From contig CM057462.1 of the NCBI GenBank assembly GCA_030035585.1, positions 145,540,734 through 145,604,733 on the forward strand: a DNA stretch of 64,000 nucleotides, written 5' to 3'. Shown here one piece after another: positions 1-8,100 of this stretch. Both the position numbers and the translations under genes were made by a program. This DNA is from Dugong dugon. Its lineage: Eukaryota > Chordata > Mammalia > Sirenia > Dugongidae. Position 1 is the first letter of the stretch, and each line of letters starts with the position of its first letter. Below the pieces are notes generated by a model. That model saw only the letters and a program-made list of their open reading frames with translations. It ran no database searches and was not told the origin of the DNA.

Positions 1-1082
1 ACCCTACGTACAACAGAAAGAAACTGCCCAATCCTGTGCCATCCTCACAATTGTTGTTATGCTTAAGCCCATTGTTATAGCCACTGTGTCGATCCATCTG
101 ATTGAGGATCTTTCTCTTTTTCACTGAACCTCTTCTTTACCAAGCATGATATCCTTCTCCAGGGATTGGTCCTGATAACATATCTAAAGTAAGTGAGACA
201 ATGTCTCGCCACCCTCGCTTCCAAGGAGCATTATGGCTGTGCTTCTTCCAAGACAGATATGTTTGCTCTTCTGGAAGTCCACAGTATATTCAATATTCTT
301 CACTAACACCACAATTCAAAGGCATCGATTCTTCTTCAGTCTTTCTGTTGATCGTCCTGCTCCCACATGCATATGAGGTAATTGAAAAGACGAAAGTTTG
401 GTTTAGGTACACCTTAGCCCTCAAGGTGAAGTATTTACTTTTTTAACACTTCAAAGAGGTCTTTTGCAGCAGATTTGCCCAATGCAATACATAATTTGAT
501 TTTTTGACTGCTGCTTCCATGGGTGTTGATTGTGGATCCAAATTAAATGAAATCCTTGACAACTTCAATATTTCTCTGTTTATCATGATGTTATATATTG
601 GTCCAGTTGTGAGGACTTTTTTTTTTATGTTGAGGTGTAATCCATACTGAAGGCTGTAGTCTTTGATCTTCATCAATAAGTGCTTCAAGTCCTCTTCACT
701 TTCAGCAAGCAATATTGTGTCATCTGCATATCATAGGTTGTTAATGAATTTTCTTCCAATCCTAATGCCACATTCTTATACAGGCCAGCTTCTCAGATTA
801 TTTGCTCAGCATACAGGTTGAATAAGTATGGTGAAAGGATACAACCCCAACGGACAACTTTCCTGATGTGAAACCACACCGTATCTCATAGTTCTGTTCC
901 AACGATTGCCTCTTGGTCTATGTACAGGCTTGAATTTCTGACAGTTTGTTGATGTACTGCTGCAACGTTTTTTTGCATTATCTTCAGCATAATTTTACTT
1001 GAATGTGATGTTAAAGATGTTTTACAATAATATCCAAATTCCATTGGATCACATTTCTTTGGAATGGGCCTGTATATGAATG
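1..1082 (-). mobile_element. RTE/BovB-clade LINE, 5'-truncated 3' part
   Basis: The copy reads on the minus strand. Its 3' tail lies just before the window, because base 1 falls a few tens of bases inside the shared RTE 3' end seen complete at 49,728 and 11,978-12,522. It runs upstream into the reverse transcriptase (RT) region. The minus-strand frame at 443-712 encodes the C-terminal RT stretch beginning LAESEEDLKHLL, and a YADD-type codon run lies just upstream around 715-735, broken by a stop. Homology fades at about 1,082 in the segment shared with 50,930-51,050. It is a dead fragment. A poly-A/T run near 620 interrupts the frame. Confidence 0.85.
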
Positions 1083-1424
1083 AAGTATAAAATATAAATG
1101 ATGAACTAAATAAGCACATATAGTAAATGATCCATAAATATATCTTCAATTTTATTATAAAATGAGGATTAAAGATATCCTTTCATACTGGATGTTTTAA
1201 GTATTAAGTAATATTTCACGATGAATAACAAGTATTAATTAGCAGAAGAATTCTATTGGGAAATCTATTGCATGGGAGAAAGTGATGGAGAATTATATTA
1301 GTGAAGACATAAAAAGCTGTTGAGGTCAACAAATCCTAATAAGAGAAAGTCAGACGTTATGATTACAGACAGACAAAACAAATACAGGAAGAATCAGCGA
1401 AGAATTTCCCACATTTTTTGTTGT
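1083..1424. other. Unassigned AT-rich DNA
   Basis: About 340 bases between the RTE fragment and an L1 fragment. I see no supported gene, RNA or repeat. The short open frames here have no recognisable protein. Confidence 0.5.
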
Positions 1425-2162
1425 TGTTGTTGGTATTTGGATCGGGATTGCATTGTATTTGTAAATGCTTTGGGTAGAACTGTCATTTTCACAATGTTGA
1501 GTCTACCTATCCATGAGCATAGTATGTTTTTCTATTTATGTAGATCTCTTTGGGTTTCTTGCAGTAGTGTTTTGTAGTTTTCTTTGTATAGGTCTTTTAC
1601 ATCCCTGGTTAGATTTATTCCTAAGTATTTTATTTTTCTAGGGGCTATTATAAATGATATTTTTTTTTCCTGATTTCCTTTTCATTGTTCTCTTTATTGG
1701 TGTATAGGAATCCAACCGATTTTTGTATGTTTATTTTGTATCCTGCTACTCTGCTGAATCTTTTTATTAGTTCCAGTAGATTTCTCGTTGAGTCTTTAGG
1801 GTTTTCTATGTGTAGTATCATATCATCGGAAAACATGGACAGCTTAATGCTTCATTATCAGTTTGGATGCCCTTTATTTCTTTTTCTTGCCTTATTGCTC
1901 TAGCTAGAACTTCCAGCACAATGTTAAATAGGAGTGGAGATAAAGGGCATCCTTGTCTTATTCCTGTTCTTAAGTGGAATGTTTTCAGCCTCTCTCCATT
2001 AAGAATGATGTTGGCCATTGGTTTTGCATAGATGCCCTTTATTATGTTGAGAAATTTCCCTTCTCCACCGATTTTATTGAGAGTTCTTATCAGGAATGGG
2101 TGTTGGACTTTGTCAAATGCCTTTTCTGCATCAACTGAGATGATCAAGTGGTTGTTATTTTA
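1425..2162 (-). mobile_element. L1 internal fragment (ORF2 RT region)
   Basis: Minus-strand L1 matching the ORF2 stretch that the copy at 39,949-48,162 carries at about 42,770-43,480. The frame at 1,818-2,147 encodes the RT palm segment with [16 protein letters not shown], and the frame at 1,648-1,836 encodes [12 protein letters not shown], where other copies here read [12 protein letters not shown]. The fragment has neither 3' UTR nor poly-A on its 3' side (about 1,425), so it is an internal piece rather than a normal 5'-truncated insertion. Divergence from the three long copies is visibly higher than theirs from each other, so it is probably older. Confidence 0.85.
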
Positions 2163-2309
2163 TTTTTAATTACTAGTGTGAGGGTAGACAGACATGGTAG
2201 CACTATCACCAAGTGACTTAAATTAAGACTGCACTGCCCATACTACACTGTATCTACATTGTCCTGATAAATCAATCTCCCTCTTCTAGTAATAGACATG
2301 ATAATTATG

Positions 2310-3096
2310 ATAGGAAATATTCTAAGATGTCTCCCAAGATTCTCGTTCCCTTTTACAATTCCCTGTCCTTGAGTGTGGGAAGGATCTTGATTCCTATGGA
2401 ATATCACTCATGTATTAGATTGTTATATGTATGACTAAAGGAATTTTTGAAGATATAATTAAGGTCCTTGATCAGTTGACTTTGAGTTAATCAAAAGAGA
2501 GATTATCCTGTGTGGGTCAGGCATAATCAGCTGAGCCTTTAAAAGAGACAGGAAGCAGAAGAAAATTCTTTCCTTCTGACCTGAAAGAAGCAAACTGCCA
2601 TATGTTGGATAGGGCCACATGGCAGATGATAGTGAGCAACCTTTAGGAGACAAGATGACCACCAACCAATGACCAACAGCATAGTGAGGAACTCAGTTTT
2701 ACAAATGCAAAAAACTGAATTCTAAGAACCATCAGTGAGCTTGGTGAAGGAAGGACCCGGAGCATCAAATGATCACAGCTCCAGTTGGCACCTTAATTTC
2801 ATCAACCACTGGAATTCGGAGCTACTAAAGTGTGAGAAAGGAACCCCAGTGGCACAGTGGTTAAACACTTGGCTGCTAAGCAAAAGGTCATCGGTTTGAA
2901 CTCTCCAGCTACTCAGCAGAAGAAAGATGTGTCAGTCTGTTTCTGTAAAGATTATAGCCTAGGAAACCCTGTGAGACAGTTCAACTCTGTCCTATAGGGT
3001 GTGTCAGAATAAGCAATGGGTTAAAGTATGAGATAATTTATTTTGTTTTAAACTTTGTGATAATTTGTTATACACCAATAGAAAACTGATAACAAT
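2310..3096 (+). mobile_element. MaLR-like LTR (MLT/MST type), split by a SINE
   Basis: The sequence has the layout of an ERVL-MaLR solitary LTR: a mid-part with 'gagattatcctg' and 'gagcctttaaaagagac', a 'gcaccttaatttcatc' block, and a 3' end with 'gtgataatttgttata' and 'aaaactgata'. The SINE at 2,840-3,021 interrupts it near the 3' end, and LTR sequence resumes at about 3,022. The 5' edge is uncertain. No internal retroviral sequence is seen. The assignment rests on remembered features of MLT/MST LTRs. Confidence 0.5.
2840..3021 (+). mobile_element. tRNA-derived SINE (afrotherian type 1), nested in LTR
   Basis: The head 'cagtggttaaacacttgg' carries an A-box-like tRNA start, followed by a degraded B box (ggtttgaactc) and the body with 'agattatagcctaggaaacc'. 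The element is flanked by a near-perfect 14-bp TSD (2,826-2,839 and 3,022-3,035, two mismatches), so its boundaries are well supported and it is younger than the LTR it splits. Confidence 0.85.
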
Positions 3097-4025
3097 AATG
3101 AAGAAAAATCAATTTAAATACAGTAAAACATAATTAGAGGTAGGCCCCATATGTACCTTTATCTCTTATTTAGAAAAAGACAAAAAGAAAAATTTAGAAA
3201 GTAGTGGTGTCACAAAATGTTAAGTTCATGAAGGGAAGAACTTTTAGGTGAAAGGGCTAACTTTGTCTGCACACCCATTAGAACATCCACATATAGCCTA
3301 AGCATTGTGTCTCCTATTGTCCCTGGCTAGGTCAGTGTAGATGAAACGTCTTATAACTGCATATATCAATCATCTTGCCTAATCTACTCTACAACATTTT
3401 TACCTAAAAGGTAGAAGCATCTGCTCCTGGAATGCCATGTACATCGATTTGGTTTTCACTGTCCAAATGGTCATTTATAACACTTTCCTCCTTTTGTTAT
3501 TTCCCAGAAGTCTTGAGGGTAGGGCAGAGAAACAGTATAATGTATAGTCACACACACAGACACACACACACATACATATCACTGAAAATAAGTATAAAAT
3601 ATGTTGTAAGTGCATAGATGTTTCTATTAAGAATGCAGTTTATGCTCTCTCTCTTTACCTCTCTGGTAATTTGATTAACATTCATCTGCTCCCTAGGCAT
3701 TCATCAAAAGGTTTATATCATACTATTTATGGGTGTCTGATGCAGACCCCTTTCTTTGACAAGAGATGGTGAGAATTAAGGAAGTATTTCTTTTTGTCAA
3801 TAATAAATCTAATACATTCTTTAAAAGGGAGATCAATTTGACTAAATGTATATGAGATACAGGAAAAGTGTTGGATAATTTTGAGAAAAATATAGCTATA
3901 ATTTAAGGTTTATTAGCTAAATTATGGGCTTTCTTTCTTGCCCAATTTATTACAACTACCTCATAAATTTATAGTCTCTAATGTGTCTCAAGCCACAGCC
4001 TCTTGTCTCTAACCATATCACCCTA
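3097..4025. other. Unassigned DNA with a CA microsatellite
   Basis: No gene or clear interspersed repeat is recognised. A (CA)n-rich tract lies at about 3,547-3,580. The rest is AT-rich and apparently unique. Confidence 0.5.
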
Positions 4026-4175
4026 AGACCATGGACTCTGGAGCCAGACTCCCTGGACTCAGATCCTGGATACATTATGTACTTGTTTTTGTACCCTTGA
4101 GTGTTTTTTTTTTTTTTTTTTTAACCTCTGTGCTAATAGTACTTAGGTCTTAGGGTATTGTGAAAGAGAGACAGA
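4026..4175 (+). repeat. MIR SINE
   Basis: The MIR core hallmarks are present in order: 'actctggagccagactccc', 'ggactcagatcctgg', then 'ttaacctctgtgctaa', and the 'gggtattgtgaaag' region. A run of 19 T (4,104-4,122) sits inside it, between the 'cccttgag' and 'taacctctg' blocks. Confidence 0.75.
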
Positions 4176-4730
4176 AAGAGATAAAAAGATAGCTATAGAT
4201 AAATTTGCTCAAGACTTGACACCTAGCAAGCCTATCATCTAGCAAGAATAGAGTATGTCTATTTCAAGTCTTCAGTCTTCTGAACTGGGGAAGTAACCGT
4301 AGAGTGAGGGTTGGGAACTTCAGGTTCCACTGAGAGATGAATCTGAGTAAAGATTCCATTGATCACCTGAACCAGTCAAACACAAAGGTATTAAGTCTCC
4401 AGGAGGTAGTATTTCAGAACTAGTATGTGGTAATCCTTGACAAGTCTGGTCATTTCCTCATCCCCAATGCCCACTCACCCTGGTAAATATCTATAGTTCC
4501 CCTTAGGGAAGGCACGGAGAAAGATGCATACATTTTTGGTTGTGTAACATTGTCCTTCTTCAAAGAGATGAGCCTTCCCTTCATTCAAAGGGTTCTAAGC
4601 CTGTGAACTGACTTAATTCTGGAAATTATAAGTTAAGTCAAAGTTATGTTTACTAAATCTAGAGCTTTTCCACTTATGCAAATAAAATAATCCTTTAACA
4701 TACTGATCCTGTATTTCAATTGTAGGGAGT
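4176..4730. other. Unassigned DNA
   Basis: About 555 bases with no supported gene, RNA or recognised repeat. Moderately AT-rich and apparently unique. Confidence 0.45.
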
Positions 4731-5118
4731 TATGGTCAATTTAATGGCGCAGTGGTTAAGTGCCCCACTGCTAACTGAGAGGTCGGTGGTTCGAACCCAC
4801 CAGTCGCTCTGTAGGAAAAAGATGTGGCAGTCTGCTTCTGAAAAAATTTACAGCCTTGGAAACTATAGGGGCAGTTATACCAAGTCCTATGGAGCCCTGA
4901 TGGCATAGTGGTTATGTAATATGGCTGCTAACCAAAAGGTTGGCAGTTTGAATCCACCAGCTGCTCCTTGGAAATCCCGTGAGGCAGTTCTACTCTGTCT
5001 TCTAGGGTCACTATGGGTCAGAATCGACGAAGGACAACAGGTTTGGTTTTGGTCTTTATAGAGTCACTATGAGTCGTAACCAACTCAACAGCAATGGGTT
5101 TGGGTTTTAGGGATGATT
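4731..5118 (+). mobile_element. Type 1 SINE, interrupted by a second SINE
   Basis: The 5' part (about 4,731-4,889) has an intact B box (ggttcgaaccc at 4,788-4,798) and the body 'gatgtggcagtctgcttc'. The 3' part resumes at about 5,057 with 'gagtcactatgagtcg' and ends 'gcaatgggtttgg'. The pieces are contiguous in the SINE consensus, and the intervening 167 bases are another SINE copy. Confidence 0.85.
4890..5056 (+). mobile_element. Type 1 SINE nested in another SINE
   Basis: Starts 'ggagccctgatggcatag' and ends 'aggtttggttttggtc'. It splits the older SINE within its 'tctgtcctatagggtc' region. The flanks 'gtcctat' and 'gtctttat' may be a degraded TSD. It is a shorter form, lacking the 'gaaagatgtggcagtctgc' block and going straight from 'ctgctccttggaaatccc' to the 3' part. 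This short form recurs at 17,753, 19,087 and 49,003. Confidence 0.85.
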
Positions 5119-5123
5119 AATTT

Positions 5124-5281
5124 AAAGGGAACCCTGGTGGTACAATGTTTAAGCACTTGTCTGCTTACTGAAAGGTCAGCAGTTCAAACCCACCCAGTGG
5201 CTCCATAGGAGAAAAGAACTGGTGATATACTCCCATAAAAATTACCACCTAGCAAACTCTGTAGGGCAGTTCTACTCTGTA
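5124..5281 (+). mobile_element. Type 1 SINE, 3'-truncated
   Basis: Has 'gggaaccctggtggtac' at its start and ends abruptly at 'ttctactctgt', where the next SINE begins on the opposite strand. The last 15 bases of this copy (5,266-5,280) are the exact reverse complement of 5,310-5,324. Confidence 0.85.
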
Positions 5282-5420
5282 ACATTCCGACTCATAGCGA
5301 CACTTTAGGACAGAGTAGAACTGCCTCATAGAGTTTCCAAGGAGCAGCTGGTGGATTCAAACTGCTGACCTTTTGGTTAACAGCCGAGTTCTTAACCACT
5401 GCACCACCAGGGCTCAGAAG
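5282..5420 (-). mobile_element. Type 1 SINE (short form), tail-to-tail with previous SINE
   Basis: Minus-strand copy. Read on plus it runs 'gactcatagcgaca', 'agagtttccaaggagcagc', 'ccttttggttaacagc', 'ccaccagggct'. It abuts the preceding plus-strand SINE and forms an imperfect inverted repeat with it. Confidence 0.85.
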
Positions 5421-6001
5421 AGGATCAGTAGTCCCCTAAAATTCAACTACGTCAGGAGAGAAAGACCTTGGAAAGTTCTTGCGGCAGGAAGAAACTAACG
5501 TTTTGAAACAGGGGAGAAATGGCTATTTCCACTGGCAAAGGGAACTCAGAAGAATTTAGGCATCAAGTTTCCCAGCTTCATTAGAATCTATTTTATATAA
5601 TCTCATCCAGATTTTCAGGATCTAACTCCTTCCCAATAAATGTCCTGACTTTAATAGGAGACGCTGTGAGATTGTGCATTTAATTGTTTTTGATTCAGTC
5701 ACCAACAGGACTAGGTTTGATTTTCAGAAATCTTAGTGGCTATAGGAGATAAAGATTTATTTTACAGCATACATTGAAGCTTTCTCATCTCTTATACTTG
5801 AACTGGAAAGTTAAAATTCTGGACTTGTTATTTACTTTCCCCAAGTCCTCCTGCACACTAAGACACACCTAATTAAGCCCATGATACTGCTTATTTTTAC
5901 TTCACATATTCTGTGGCAGAAATTACTTTGTCATTCAAAACCTTTCCTTCTATAAACCCTGGATTACAGGTATCTACACGTGATATTTTAAGTAGCCATT
6001 C
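5421..6001. other. Unassigned DNA
   Basis: About 580 bases, apparently unique, with no supported gene or repeat. Confidence 0.45.
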
Positions 6002-6010
6002 TGTCATGGA

Positions 6011-6651
6011 TTGTTGTTGTTAGATGCCATCGAGAGGAGTCCAACTCACAGCAACCCCATGTATAACAGAATGAAGCATTGCTCAGTCCTCTGCCATCCT
6101 CACAATAGTAGGTATATTTGAGCTGATTGTTGTAGCCCCTGTGTCAATCCATCTGGTTAAAGAAGGGTCTTCCTCCTTTTTGCTGACCCTCTACTTTACC
6201 GAGCATGATGTCTTTCTCCAGGGATTGGTCCGTCATTCCATGTTCCAGTTATTCATGGATGTTTGCAGCTGTTCTTATTTTGAATCATGCCATATTAGCA
6301 AACGAAGTTATCAACAGTCTTACTCCATCCACATCATTAAGGCTGACTCTACTTTGAGGAGGCAGCTCTTCCCCACTCATATTACAGTGTCTTCCAACCT
6401 GAGGGGCTCATCTTCCAGCACTACATTGGACAATGTGCTGTCATTATCCATAAGATTTTTACTGGCTAATTTTTTTTTTTTTTTCAGAAGTAGATTCCCA
6501 GGTCCTTCTTCCTAATCTGTCTTAGTCTGGAAGCTCCTCTGAAACATGTCCACCATGGGTGACACTACCGGTATTTGAAATACCAGTGGCATAGCTTTCA
6601 GCATCACAGCAACACGTAAGCCACCACAGTAAGACAAACTGACAGACAAGT
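6011..6651 (-). mobile_element. Internally deleted RTE with splice-like junction
   Basis: A 641-bp element on the minus strand, bounded by a perfect 9-bp TSD (tgtcatgga, 6,002-6,010 and 6,652-6,660). The part at 6,011-6,232 is the RTE 3' end (compare 49,730 onward). The part at 6,233-6,651 is the RTE 5' end (compare 51,262-51,676, reversed). Everything between, about 2.5-2.6 kb including all of the RT, is missing. In the intact copies, the bases after the 5' part are GT (51,677-51,678) and those before the 3' part are AG (54,861-54,862), preceded by 'tttt'. The join therefore fits removal of an intron. A T-run at 6,468-6,484 is secondary. Confidence 0.8.
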
Positions 6652-6739
6652 TGTCATGGACTAATAGTGTCTACATTATCATTTTGCATGGGATCATTAA
6701 TATCTTGAATTATAATTAAATCAAAGAGCTGAGAAGGGG

Positions 6740-7425
6740 TAAAGAATCAAAATAGGAACATTTAACCTATTTGTAAAATGACTGAGCTAACTCTAAGAGC
6801 TCCATGCAACCTTTCACCGAGATTTTAACTGTGTTACCTAGGAGTTCCACGTACTCTTTCCTCTAGATTCTACCTTCGTTGCCTAGGAACCAACCTATTA
6901 TCATCAGGGAAATGATGTTCTTTGCCGGTCAGGCTAAAGAATGTGAATACCTCATGGAAATTCTTTGATCTCAGTCTCCTCTGGTTTCCTGAAGCACTGA
7001 ATAAAGTAATACATCATGGAAACTCTTTGTTTCCACTCTCCTCCAGAGATCTAAAGCTCTGAGCAAGGTAATCATTAACAAACCATTCCTTAAAATATCC
7101 GTCATGTAATTGCTTTGTAACCGACATGAAACCCTTCCTGACCCCATGTCTTACAATTATGTCTTTTAGCTTATCAATGTATTCCACCTGTATTCATGTA
7201 ACCAATAACGTTAAAAATTACGCTTTATTTTGTTCCGCCTTTGATTGACCTTAATAACTGTAAACCAACCAGAATATTATAATTTTATTTTCCACCTTCC
7301 ACACTATAATTACTTGTGACTTGCATTTTTTCCCGAGATCTGTGAGCTTTAGCTTGAGGTTTTGCGATCTCCCATTGCAATGTACTGTAGCTTAATAAAT
7401 GTTTCGATTTTGTTTCAACAGAGGT
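6740..7425 (+). mobile_element. Possible solitary retroviral LTR
   Basis: A block that looks like an LTR 3' half: AT-rich stretch, then 'gatctgtgagctttagc', a polyadenylation signal AATAAA within 'gcttaataaatgtttcg' near 7,395, and a possible end in CA near 7,422. Another AATAAA lies near 6,999. I could not find a confident 5' TG boundary or TSD, and no gag, pol or env sequence is nearby. It could also be another kind of old repeat. Confidence 0.35.
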
Positions 7426-7526
7426 AGAGTGTCTTTTCTCTAGAACAGAGCCAACTCCAGATAACCCAGAACCATTTCAGAGAATCCTTTCATAAGATTC
7501 TGTTCCCCTGGAACTCTTCCTGGTGT

Positions 7527-8100
7527 CATTTAAGGTTCAGTCAAAGAAGCAGAACCACTCTTAGTAATCTAACAAAGGGATAATATAGGGAATAAACCAT
7601 ATGCAGTTGTGGGCACTATGGAAAGTTGTTGACTATGTGTCTGGTAAGAGCCTGAAGTTGCTGTAGTTCAGGACGGCTAGTAGTCAAGAAGAAAGGCTAG
7701 CCATGAAGCAGGGGAGAACAAAGACAACTGGAAATCACAAAGACAAACTCTTTTCTCTCTCTCACTGCCTCCTGTCTTGACAATGCAGTGATATGCCAAA
7801 AGAGCTAATGCTCTTCACCTGGGCCACAGTTCGAAAAAAGGAAGATGGAGATCCACTGGGATCTGGAGTCTCTGAAATCCTAGCTGCTGCCCCACACCAT
7901 CTTCTGTTAGACAGAGGATTAATGACAGTGTGTGTGAATTACAGCGGTGCTTACCTCCTACACTGACCTTCAGAGAACAGTGGCTGCTGCTTCATTTTTG
8001 CCGTGCAAATCTCACACAAATCTCTCCTGTGGTCAAGTCTAACCTGGAGAGGGAATTCTGGGAAATGTAGTTCCAACTTAACTAAGTTGATAATGTACAA
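7527..8100 (+). repeat. Unidentified old interspersed repeat
   Basis: The segment from 'ggttcagtcaaagaagcag' to 'gggaattctgggaaatgtag' has the look of a decayed interspersed element; the last motif recurs in ancient mammalian repeats. I cannot name the family. The frame starting at 8,003 has no recognisable protein. Confidence 0.3.

Noticed and set aside
3547-3580. CA repeat and other short tandem tracts as a CRISPR-like or satellite array
   Set aside because: These are ordinary mammalian microsatellites with no spacer structure.
6141-6515. 124-codon frame as a candidate gene
   Set aside because: It runs antisense across the join of the internally deleted RTE and ends in a T-run; no independent support.
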